Source: Phymatolithon calcareum (Eukaryota > Rhodophyta > Florideophyceae > Hapalidiales). From it: 64,000 nucleotides of DNA. The translations under genes were made by a program, and so were the position numbers. Of this stretch, positions 21,480 through 30,610 are shown one piece after another. The stretch is taken from positions 992,001 through 1,056,000 of the forward strand of contig OZ345360.1 of NCBI GenBank assembly GCA_977006965.1, given 5' to 3'. Numbering within the stretch: position 1 is the first letter of the stretch; each line of letters begins with the position of its first letter. The notes under the pieces were generated by a model. The model worked only from the letters and a program-made list of their open reading frames with translations, was not told where the DNA came from and ran no database searches.

Positions 21480-22254
21480 CAAACTGCCCAATTACTTTGA
21501 GAAATACGATTGCCTGCGAGCGCCGTATTCAAAATTTCAAACCCACTCAATTTTCTCACACTTTTTCCGTCCAATTATTCTCTCACGTCCACACTTTCAA
21601 ATCCATTGCCTACCTCTTTGCCTGCCTGCTTACCTGCCTGTTTGCTCACACGTCGCCTTTCCTCGTATCATCTCGCCTCACGCCCCTCAATTGCCGCATT
21701 CCCAAACCACAACCAACCACACCCTTCCTGCGTCCCCGTGCCCTGCCCTGCCCCGCCCCGCCCCGCCCCGCCGTGCCACAACACCCTGTCGTCACGGCGC
21801 TGTACAGTGCAGTACCGCGAAGGATATGCATCCCGCACCATCGACACAACCATTCCGCCATATGACCCGCACACCGCCCTCCCCTTGCCCCCTCAATTCG
21901 TTCGTAACACTTCTAACCATCTAACACCTCCTTGCAACCCTCAACCACAACTCCCACTTGCAATATCCACCGCTACGAGGAAGGAAGAGAGCACGTGTTT
22001 TCCGTGCCAACCGACCGACCGTCCATCAACACAACACTGTAACTTGCCCGCCCGCTCGCTCACTTGCAACGTTCGGCAATCACATCACATCTCGTCTCGT
22101 CGCCGACCGCTAACTCTCATTCCGCATCGCATCCCACTCATCGTTCCCATTCATTCCTTCATTCATCCCAATATTTCTTCACCAACTCACCGTCTCACGC
22201 ATGCAACAATAATCCACTCACCTGTAATCCACTTGCACCAATAACTCATTCCCA
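21480..22254 (+). other. pyrimidine-rich tract upstream of the cyclin gene
   Basis: About 770 bases with very few G on the plus strand, rich in CTC, CCA and CAC runs, leading directly into the cyclin ATG. Long open frames here are a by-product of the composition. A repeated CCCTGCC/CCCCG block at about 21740-21772 gives several G4 runs on the minus strand, a G-quadruplex candidate. It may be promoter or 5' UTR sequence. Confidence 0.5.
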
Positions 22255-23367
22255 ATGGACTGTGCCCTGGCCACCCCACTATCCCCCTCAACACCCGTAT
22301 CCCCCCCTTTACAAAAACTCACCCTCGTCCATTCCTCCCCGGTAACATCCTACATCTCTCACCCCCCTGTGGCCACCTGCACCGCTGCCGAAGCGGTCGC
22401 CCTCCGTCATCTCCATTTCTCCGCCTCTCGCCGTTCCACCTCCGACGTCGACCTCCTAGAAAACATCCTGCGTCACAACGGCACCGTCTACCTCCGCAAC
22501 CGTCACGTGCTCGTGGAATGGCTGGTAAACGTCTGCCGTCTCCTACACATCGGACAGGGCACTCTACACGCCGCTGTGTCGCACGTCGATCGCTGCATGG
22601 CTGCACGACCAATGTCGCGTAAATGTTGGCAACTCTGCGCTGTTGCCGCACTCCTTGTCGCGGCGAAGGTGGAGGAGGCTGCTGATGCCATTCCTACAAT
22701 TGCGGATTTGGAATACATGTGTGGTGGTGATTTCGACGCTGATTATATTCGACGCATGGAGGTTTGTCTGCTTGATTTGCTCAATTGGGATACACTTGCA
22801 CATACACCGGTGCATTTTCTCAACCTCTTTCAAGCTGTCAATGATCGATGTCAAAGGGAACGAATTAACATCAGGAAGATTCAACTCTGCTCTCCCGTCA
22901 CACCGACACCGCAAACATGTCTCCCCGCCCCGCTCCATCCGGAGCCGACGCAGAGTCCGGTGTCCGTTGAGCGAAGACCGCGTGCAAAGACTCGGGCGCA
23001 ATGTTGTGACAGTAATGGTGACTCCCCCATGCGTGATCCGGGCTCTGAATGTGTTTCTGATATTGACGATGATGATCTTTCAGCCGATGAGACGCAGTTG
23101 GATTTTGGTGGGGATAATTCAAATGACGTTTTCGTCACAGCGCAATGTGCACTCGATTTAGCACTTTATGAACCACGTCTACGCGCAGCGTATTCACCGC
23201 TCGTGTTGGCGGCAGCTGCATGGGCGGCTGCGCGGCATGTATGTCAGGTCGGTCCTGTATGGACGGCGGATATGGCTAGTATTACGGGACTGTCGGATGA
23301 TGATGAAATGCGTGCATGTTTTCATGAATTGGTACAGCTTTTTGAACATGCTCGTGATGAGGAATGA
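22255..23367 (+). CDS. cyclin (cyclin-box protein, A/B-like)
   Basis: 370 residues from an ATG at 22255. The cyclin N-terminal box spans roughly residues 60-190, with RHVLVEWLVNVCRLL, the helix LHAAVSHVDRCM, and CWQLCAVAALLVAAKVEE followed by MEVCLLDLLNWD. These are the conserved helices that contact a cyclin-dependent kinase. A weakly conserved second fold follows an acidic, Ser-rich insertion (SDIDDDDLSADETQLDFGGD), ending in ALYEPRLRAAYSPLVLAAAAWAAAR. The N-terminal 45 residues are Pro/Ser-rich. The exact class (A, B or D) cannot be settled by eye. Transcription probably starts in the pyrimidine-rich tract upstream. Confidence 0.85.
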   Translation: MDCALATPLSPSTPVSPPLQKLTLVHSSPVTSYISHPPVATCTAAEAVALRHLHFSASRRSTSDVDLLENILRHNGTVYLRNRHVLVEWLVNVCRLLHIGQGTLHAAVSHVDRCMAARPMSRKCWQLCAVAALLVAAKVEEAADAIPTIADLEYMCGGDFDADYIRRMEVCLLDLLNWDTLAHTPVHFLNLFQAVNDRCQRERINIRKIQLCSPVTPTPQTCLPAPLHPEPTQSPVSVERRPRAKTRAQCCDSNGDSPMRDPGSECVSDIDDDDLSADETQLDFGGDNSNDVFVTAQCALDLALYEPRLRAAYSPLVLAAAAWAAARHVCQVGPVWTADMASITGLSDDDEMRACFHELVQLFEHARDEE

Positions 23368-23921
23368 ATATATGCTGTCACTGCACTGTATAGTATTTTT
23401 CCGAATAGGTCCCAACTTTTTGGACGTCGTGCAAGCTGGAAATAAAACGCTTTCTCACAAATCTGCCGTTTCGTTGCCGTTTCGCTTGTCAATGTCGATA
23501 GGTGAATTGAGGGTCTTCACAGGCGACTATCCTCTTATCCACAGTCTTTGCATTACGGTACGAGGGGTGTCCATGCATGACGCATGGACACCCCTCGCAC
23601 TGCATTGTATCCATGATGGATAAGATCTGAACTGTACTTCCGCCTTGCATACATGAACAAAGTAGGTCAGCTTCAACTCGATGTGGACTACTGTTCGAAG
23701 CGAGAACAGGAAGGGAGACAGCCCCAATTCGGATCATGTAACCTGACGGTCAACTTTTCAGCTTTTATTAATCTTGATTTAGGGTAGTGGGCGTCTTGCT
23801 GCAGAACGAACTTGCTCATCTTGGTGAGCACTCTCTCACTCAACTGGTAGACCCAACAGCATCCGTTTTAAGGGAGGAGAATCAACAAAAAGGTTTATCT
23901 TGCCATCAAATGGACAGTGAC
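23368..23921. other. intergenic region with a hairpin
   Basis: No gene is recognised between the convergent cyclin and PDH genes. The stretch contains the perfect inverted repeat at 23561-23597. It may be a larger foldback, since CTTATCCA at about 23533 pairs with TGGATAAG near 23623. Confidence 0.5.
23561..23597. repeat. 16-bp perfect inverted repeat
   Basis: CGAGGGGTGTCCATGC at 23561-23576 pairs exactly with 23582-23597 across a 5-base loop. It lies between two convergent genes, so it could act in transcript ends or be a foldback relic. Confidence 0.85.
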
Positions 23922-25236
23922 TTATGCGGGCGGCGCTGCGTTTCCGTTACTTACCAAAGTTCCCCTCAAAAACGGTTGTTCCCCCACATAAACGTCTTCA
24001 AACAGCGACTCATCGGCCGGGAATGCCGCCGTCTCTGCCACTTTGACAGCCTTATCCACCTCCTTTCTAATTTTCTTCTCCTCCGCCTTAAGTTCCTCCG
24101 CCGTCGCCCACCCATGTTCCATCAATCTATACTTCACACGATCAATCGGATCGCGACTCGTCCGCACCACATTAATCTCATCAATAGACCGATATCCCAA
24201 TCCTTGATCCGAAATCGAATGACCCTTATATCTATAAGTATCCATCTCCACATATATAGGACCATTTTCACGAGCATAATTCGCCGCAAACTTCATACCC
24301 TCTCGTACCGCCAACACATCCATACCGTCGATACGTACCCCGGCGATATAATCTCCCCTTGTATAATAATCTCCGGATGCAGATGAACGCGAGGTCGATG
24401 TGCCCATACCGTACTTGTTATTTTCACACAGGAATATGGTCGGTAGTTTCCATAATGAACTCATATTGATGGCCTCAGCCAATTGGCCTTGATTGGCAGC
24501 ACCGTCGCCAAACATCGTGATGGCAACCTTACCAGTACCGTTGTATTTTTGCGCAAATGCAAGACCGGCACCCAACGGTGCTTGAGCTCCGACTATTCCG
24601 TGACCGCCGTAGTAATTATTGTCCAATTTGTACAAATGCATCGATCCACCCTTACCCTTCGAACAACCAGAGTAACGTCCGGTGAGTTCCGACAGAATGG
24701 ATTCCACAGAGTCGCCACGAGCAAGCTGTTGACAATGGTTGCGATACGCTGTGATTAGATGGTCATCAAACGTTATAGCGGCCTCAATTCCAACAGCTAC
24801 TGCCTCCTGTCCGTTGTACAGATGACAGAAGCCACGCACTTTACCACGTGTGTACAGCGAATCTGACTCCATTTCCATTCGTCGCATGCGGTACATCATT
24901 GTGAAGTAACTGTGAAGCTCATCGCCATTGGAGTACGCCTCCGATGCTGGGGGATCGACACGGTGTGTTGCAAACGGAGTTAATTCGAAACGCACATCTT
25001 TGCTGTCATCGCTTGCTGCCTGCGCCGGCCAGAAAAAATGTCGCACAGGGGTGCCATTGATCTAGATTAACGGTGAGAAACTTGACTTTGAAGCGAGAAA
25101 CGATTCTACACTTGCAAGGATTGGGGCACCAATGGCACGCACGTACCTTGACGGAAAACGAGCGCAATGCAACGACGCGATTTGCTGTGCATGATGCACG
25201 AAGAGCTCCCGCGGCTCCGGATAAAACGCGTAACAT
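23922..25236 (-). CDS. pyruvate dehydrogenase E1 component subunit alpha, mitochondrial
   Basis: Two exons: 25236-25147 (30 residues, mitochondrial presequence beginning MLRVLSGAAGAL) and 25019-23922, joined in phase 0 across a 127-bp GT-AG intron. The protein is 395 residues. E1 decarboxylates pyruvate with thiamine diphosphate and reductively acetylates E2. The TPP motif starts at GDGAANQGQ (201) and ends in ENN (about 231). The phospho-loop YRYKGHSISDQGLGYRS carries a serine (S298) matching regulatory phosphorylation site 1 of mitochondrial E1-alpha. The extreme C-terminus is slightly uncertain: a GTAAGT at 23954-23949 overlaps the last codons after FLRGTL, so a further 3' exon cannot be excluded. 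Confidence 0.93.
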
Positions 25237-25855
25237 TACGAGAAAAGACTGGACGAAGGGCTTCGGCGATTTCCGATCCTCGTCGGCTCGCTCGTTTGCC
25301 TGAGGCAACAAAAGAAGGGAAGAGGAACGGGAGAATTGTCGCTGAAACAAGTAACTTGTATACAAACGTGTAATCCTTTGGTTGGCGTGAATCTAGGTCA
25401 TCTCGACACCCAATCATCAGCCATTATGTCGTGTACACGTGTCCACGTCTATAATTGAGTGCCAAGGTTATACGCGTAAGCAATGTCAGTCAGGCTGACC
25501 CACTTGAAGGTGTCATACTCCCCAGTAGTTTTTCGTATTTTTGTCGGTTTTTCTGTTGACGAGGAGAGGAGGCTTCTCAAAGCTTCGATCATAAGTCGGC
25601 TCCAATAGGGGTGACCCAAGTGGCTCAGAAGACACTCCAGAAGCTTCTGGCCTCTGAATCGCTCAATTTGTAGCTTTGTTTTGCATGTATTGTTTCGCCG
25701 GCGCCCATCACAGACACACTGCATGTTACTGTACACCGTCGCCTAGAGAAATAGGGCATTTCCCTATTGCGACTGTCCCGACTACCGCTGCTGTGAGCGT
25801 CGCCTTCTAACTCTGCGCTTCGTATCCCCGTCGCGTGTGCGCCCCCCTCACAAAA
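25237..25855. promoter_or_regulatory. shared intergenic region between divergent PDH E1-alpha and DnaJ genes
   Basis: 619 bases separate the two divergent starts. I see no gene and no confident TATA box; a TACTGTA copy lies near 25728. Both promoters must lie here. Confidence 0.45.
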
Positions 25856-27322
25856 ATGTTTCGCGGATTTCCAGGAATGGACGGCATGGGCGGCATGCCC
25901 CACCGCCACCGCAATATTAACAACAAGAAATACTACGAACTCTTGGTACGTCTTTCATGCTCCTTGCGTGCGCTAAGCCCCTTTTTCGTTTTCCTTTTCC
26001 TTTTTTGGTGCTAACCTCGGTTTTTATTCCGGACGACGTGCATTTGTTGGAAATACAGGGTGTCGACAGAGATGCCTCCGCAAGTGAGATCAAGAAGGCA
26101 TACAGGAAGCTTGCGTTGACGGTAAGTTTATTTTTTACGGCGTGCGTTGCAGTTGTTCCGGAAAAGCGAGCTGTAGATTCTAATTGCGTGGCCCTGGGTT
26201 TATACTTTTGTTCTAAACAAACAGCATCACCCGGACAGAGGTGGAGATGAGGAGCGCTTCAAAGAAATCACTACGGCGTTTGAGGTTCTGTCGGATGATG
26301 AAAAACGTCAAATTTACGACCATGAAGGTGAGGAGGGACTTCGCGAAGGCGGCGGCGGCTCCGATGCGCACGATATCTTCAACGCCATGTTCGGCGGTGG
26401 TGGGTTCCACAGTCAGTCACGTGGACCGCGAAAGGGCGAGAACGTTGTTCACTCTCTCAGTGTGACGCTGGAGGATCTGTACAATAGCAAAACGAGCAAG
26501 CTTGCCATTATTCGCAACCGTGTTTGCAAGTCATGTTCCGGCAAGGGGGCGAGCAAACCGGAAGGTATTAGTTCTTGCGGTGTTTGCCACGGTCAGGGTG
26601 TTCGTATTGTGCTCAACCAGCTCGGACCGGGGATGGTGCAGCAGGTCCAAACAAGGTGTAATGCTTGTCAGGGCCTTGGGGAAACTATCCTGGAACATTA
26701 CAAGTGCAGGAGCTGCAAAGGCGCCAAGGTTACTAAGGAGCGCAAAGTTTTGGAAGTGTATGTCGCCAAGGGCATGCAGAACGGACAGAAAATCGTATTC
26801 AGTGGCGAGGCGAACGAAAACCCTGGATTGGTTGCTGGTGATGTCGTCGTCGTGCTGAAGCAGCAGGAGCATGATCGCTTTATTCGCAAGGGGAGCAACC
26901 TTGTGTACAAAAAAGAAATTTCATTGTCTGATGCACTTTGCGGATTCAAGTTTGCGATCAAGCAGATGGATGGTAGAGAGCTTATTGTGACTTCGAATCA
27001 TGGCTCTGTCATCACGCCGGGCGATATTAAGAGTATTCCGAACGAAGGTATGCCGGTGTGGAAGCGTCCCGATGATAAGGGGTATATGTTTGTTGAATTT
27101 ACAATTGCCTTCCCCAAGTACGTGTCCCCGGAACAGGCCCTCAAGTTGCAAAAGGTTATCGGGCCGACTACCCCCTTGCCGAAAATGATAGGGGAGGACA
27201 CGGAAGAGGTTTCGATGCTTAACTTCTCTCAAGAACACCTTCGCTCCAGGGAGGCCCACGGTAGTGAGTACGATGAAGATGAAGATGAAGGTGGACCTCG
27301 TGTACAATGCGCGCAGCAGTAG
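25856..27322 (+). CDS. DnaJ/Hsp40 type I co-chaperone (DNAJA1/Ydj1-like), farnesylated
   Basis: Exons 25856-25945, 26059-26121 and 26225-27322 give 416 residues. Both introns are GT-AG and phase 0 (113 and 103 bp), the first with a TGCTAAC branch site. The J domain contains HPD at residues 53-55. A Gly-rich linker (GGGGSDAHD, MFGGGGFHS) precedes four zinc-finger CxxCxGxG motifs (CKSCSGKG, CGVCHGQG, CNACQGLG, CRSCKGAK) at about 152-218, then the client-binding C-terminal domains. It stimulates the Hsp70 ATPase and delivers unfolded clients. The last four residues, CAQQ, form a CaaX box predicted to be farnesylated, as in cytosolic Ydj1/DNAJA proteins, implying attachment to the ER or another cytoplasmic membrane. 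An acidic run (YDEDEDEGG) precedes it. Confidence 0.95.
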
Positions 27323-27502
27323 AATCGCAGGGTAACAAGCCACTCCGTCGTGTATTCTTCTGTTTTTTTCTGTCAGTAAAGACTATTTTCTGTCACCGGT
27401 AGTTAACTCTTCTCATGCGAAATTAAAATTAAAGCAGCTGATTCTTTCTTGGTTTTGCCAAAATGATTGCCTACGGGTGGATCATGTGGTCGAAAACTTC
27501 GT

Positions 27503-28297
27503 TTAGTTCGTCTCATCGTTAGATTTTCCCCGTGCAAGACTTGAACTTGACAAGAAGGCGATAAGACCTGCAACGATAGCGTCTACTGCAGCATTTTGAA
27601 GATAGTTCGACGAATTTTCAACGATCCCGAACCAAAAATAGTAGGCAGCAGCAACCCCAAAAGTCCCCGATAGTAGTAGCAACATTTTCTCCCGCGCCGC
27701 ACGATCCTTCTCGGTGGGTGGTGGATTCTGCACAGAAGTTGCCAAGTCTTGGATAAGCTGAGCCTCTTTCCTAATTTCCTGCAACTGGAGCTTTTGACTC
27801 TCCAGAATTTCCTCCTGCTTCTCTTGATATTGAACAAGAACCTTGCCCATCTCATCTTCGACGAGATCTTTTGCGTACTTTTCTGTTGCGGCATCAACAT
27901 CCGTTAACTCATCCTTGAGGTCACCTACAAGTTTCTCAATGTCCTTCATGCCAGAGTTCTTTATGTCGCCCAGCACATTGTCTTCGAAATCATCTTGTAC
28001 AGGCCACTCTGATGGACTGCTTTCGAACAACCGTTCAAGACCCTTTTTTAATTCCTCGTCTGGAATTTTACTTTCTTCTGATGTGGGCTCGGAGGGATTC
28101 GAAGGTTCGTCTGGTCCCATGCACAGCACTTCATGTCTGCGAGCACGACGTCCGACGTTATTCGGCTTTCGCACAAAACTTGAAACACATGCTGGTCGTT
28201 TCCAGTTTACAATGCACACGGGAGAGCTCACGAAAGCAGAGCCGCTTTTCAGGGCTCGCCATCCATTCTGGTTCTCAGGCATTATAGACTCGAGCAT
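27503..28297 (-). CDS. putative plastid membrane protein with coiled coil
   Basis: 264 residues, ATG at 28297. I do not recognise a named family. The first roughly 60 residues are Ser/Arg/Val-rich and acid-poor, like a plastid transit peptide (inference). An acidic linker follows, then a coiled-coil region (about 115-195, with DLKDELTDVDAATEKY and QLQEIRKEAQLIQDLA). Two C-terminal hydrophobic segments (LLLLSGTFGVAAAYYFWFGI and VDAIVAGLIAFLSSSS) could form a membrane hairpin. Its start lies about 210 bases from the divergent pyruvate carrier gene, so they may share a promoter region. Confidence 0.7.
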   Translation of the reverse strand: MLESIMPENQNGWRALKSGSAFVSSPVCIVNWKRPACVSSFVRKPNNVGRRARRHEVLCMGPDEPSNPSEPTSEESKIPDEELKKGLERLFESSPSEWPVQDDFEDNVLGDIKNSGMKDIEKLVGDLKDELTDVDAATEKYAKDLVEDEMGKVLVQYQEKQEEILESQKLQLQEIRKEAQLIQDLATSVQNPPPTEKDRAAREKMLLLLSGTFGVAAAYYFWFGIVENSSNYLQNAAVDAIVAGLIAFLSSSSLARGKSNDETN

Positions 28298-28506
28298 GCA
28301 TTCAGATCAGGCAATAGTTTCTGAGGGAATCCCTGCTCGGTGTGAAAAATCTCTGGTACAGTACCGTTTTGTATGATAAATGTCATTGTATTTATCAAAA
28401 CAGGCTTTGCCAGTATCCATCTGCAGACTCATCGTCCCTGTTCTACCTTCTCCCAGCTCCGTTGATCTTCGAAGCGCTGCTCGGACGCGGACGGTGGGCA
28501 AGAAAT

Positions 28507-29161
28507 ATGGCGGCTCGTTTGCGAGCGCTCTGGGAGCATCCCGCAGGACTGAAGACAGGTGCGTGCTCGGGAACGAGTCTCACTCCTGGATGCTAAGATC
28601 CAACACCGTAGTGGTGATTGCCATGAGTGGTGCTAACCTTTGCTGTGCAATTCTCTCGATTCATGCATTCTTGTGGACAAAGTATTCTTCTGGGCACCTA
28701 CAATGAAGTGGGGACTCGTAGTGGCAAGTTTGGCGGACATGCAGCGCCCGACCGACAAGTTGTCAGTTCCGCAATGTACCGGTACGGTGTATTCAGACTA
28801 TTCACATGCGAACGCGAAGGAACAACGAAGTTTGTATATCTATATCTAACGCTCCTCACTTGTATCAACTCCCCGTTCTTGACCGGGCAGCGCTTGCAAT
28901 GACTGGAATGATCTGGAGTAAGTACTCAATGTCCACTTTTTTCGGGTAAGCGAAGCAGAATCGGCGATCCCCGTGCTAACTGCCATGACCTTGGAAATCA
29001 CAGCGAAATACAGTTTTGCGATCAAACCGATTAACTACAACCTTGCGCTAGTCAACGTTTTTGTTGCGGGGACCAACCTGTATCAGCTCGCTCGCATTGC
29101 AACGAACGACTTTGGGGGAGAAAAACAGGTGCCAGCAAAGGGCAATGCAAAACAAGTATGA
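28507..29161 (+). CDS. mitochondrial pyruvate carrier subunit (MPC2-like), four exons
   Basis: Exons 28507-28558, 28683-28781, 28891-28917 and 29004-29161 encode 111 residues, and all three introns are phase 1 GT-AG. The third exon is only 27 bases. Introns 1 and 3 contain GTGCTAAC, and intron 2 contains TCTAAC. The product has the MPC2 signature order: WEHPAGLKTVFFWAPTMKWG, LADMQRPTDKLS, MTGMIW, then YSFAIKPINYNLALVNVF and YQLARI. MPC proteins form a hetero-oligomer in the inner mitochondrial membrane that imports pyruvate, feeding the PDH complex whose E1-alpha is encoded about 3.3 kb away. The length fits the family. The gene is easy to miss because no single frame covers it. Confidence 0.9.
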
Positions 29162-30610
29162 ACGGTGCGCATCATTTGCGCGGCATAATAGCCGGCCTTT
29201 TATTACCGGCGTTGTAGACTGGTTTCGAGACTTAGCTGTGCCTTTAAACGCACAAAATTGACTTTTGATAAACGAGTCTTCTAGGTTTGCATGCATCTCA
29301 ACATGTGCACGAGCCAGAGCACCCATGCAGTCACGTCAGTCAACGGGAATGATTCTCATGCATGGATAATTTTAGATAGAGTCTGGGCGCGTCGGCCTTT
29401 AAAAGCCGTAAACATCCGGCACCGCAACGCTCGGTTATAAGTTAGGATACGCCAGGCGCAATGCAGGATGCGCAATTTAGGCTCGAAAAAGATTGAACGT
29501 GCACTACTCCTGCCGGCTAAAAATCTTCTTGTTCTTCACTATCTGTACTCGTCAAGAAATATCGACAGAGATAGTTAGACACATGCTGTGACAGCCGATG
29601 ACAGGCACCGCAAGATCGAACAAACGAAGAGAAGCATTACCTCCGTAAATCCGTAGGTTGCAGCACAAACTTTTCAAAGCAAAAAATGGTGCGAGTGCTT
29701 ACCAGAAATGTGAGCGGCATTAGGATCCCGACTAAAACTACGAGTGCGCCTGCGATATACGACGTGCTCGTCGGGACAACCATAGACATCATTTGCAGCT
29801 TCGCCGCCCGCAGAAGCCGCCTGCGCTGTGTCGATGGGAGCCCAGAAGCGCGCGCAGGCGGCGCACGCGCGTGAACCGAACGGAACTGGATTTGTTACGG
29901 CAGAGGATCGCGCCGAACCAAATTGGACGGTGCGTTTTTGCTTAGTCCAGACGAAACCTGTGCGGACGGTAAAATGAAAATCGTTTGAAAATTTTTCATG
30001 CAATTTGAAATTTGTAAAGCACTGTAATGGCATGCCCTATTAACAGAATACTGCACGTCTGCATTGCAAAAAAAACTGTTCTGTCCCGCAGCTAGAGGGG
30101 AAAACCACATTCATTTGTCATGCTGTTTTCTTTTTTAAAAAAGAAAACTGCATGCTCCTTGTTTCTATAACTGCTTTCATCAATGCCCTTATAACCAATT
30201 TGTGTAAGGTCCATGTATAAGAAGTCCAAATGTATTACGTGTTCGCCGATATACATGTGTTTCTCTATAACAATTCTTATCGAAAATATTAGTCTTAGGG
30301 GGTACAACTCGTTCGAGTGGTACTTGATGTCACAACAGCTCGAAGCTGCACAAAGCGGAGACCTTCAGGGAGCCTAACATCCATATCTCTATGCAGTCAA
30401 TCTTCAGCCGCCGTCCTTCAAAGGGATGCCCGGGTTGGAAGCATTAAAACGGATCTCTTTTTGGAGTAAGGCATGCGTGATCAGCAACTTTTGTTGTGCC
30501 TTGTATTGCACTGCCGGTTCTTCGTGAATGTCACCTTTCAATGCCGAATACTTTCCTCTCGCGCACAACAGAGCTCTATCCGCACCCTAAACTGCTTATA
30601 CGATATACCG
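29162..30610. other. intergenic region
   Basis: No supported gene. It includes a 24-bp perfect palindrome at 30125-30148 and ends at the boundary of the transposon at 30611. Confidence 0.45.
30125..30148. repeat. 24-bp perfect palindrome
   Basis: GTTTTCTTTTTT is followed by its exact reverse complement. CATGC/GCATG flanks extend the symmetry with one mismatch per side. Confidence 0.85.

Larger units (their letters stand above)
13913..22254. other. 8.3-kb gene-poor region rich in inverted repeats and TACTGTA motifs
   Basis: No frame here shows a recognisable domain, and the longer ones are low-complexity. The region carries many copies of TACTGTA/TACAGTA (often as TACTGTACAGTAC), several foldbacks, G-rich tracts, (AC)n and (CGCT)n microsatellites, and long stretches of strand-asymmetric pyrimidine-rich sequence. 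Individual repeats are listed separately. Confidence 0.6.

Noticed and set aside
21197-22244. Overlapping plus-strand open frames over 200 codons long
   Set aside because: They exist in several frames because the tract lacks G and therefore stop codons; the amino-acid content is low-complexity Pro/His/Ser.
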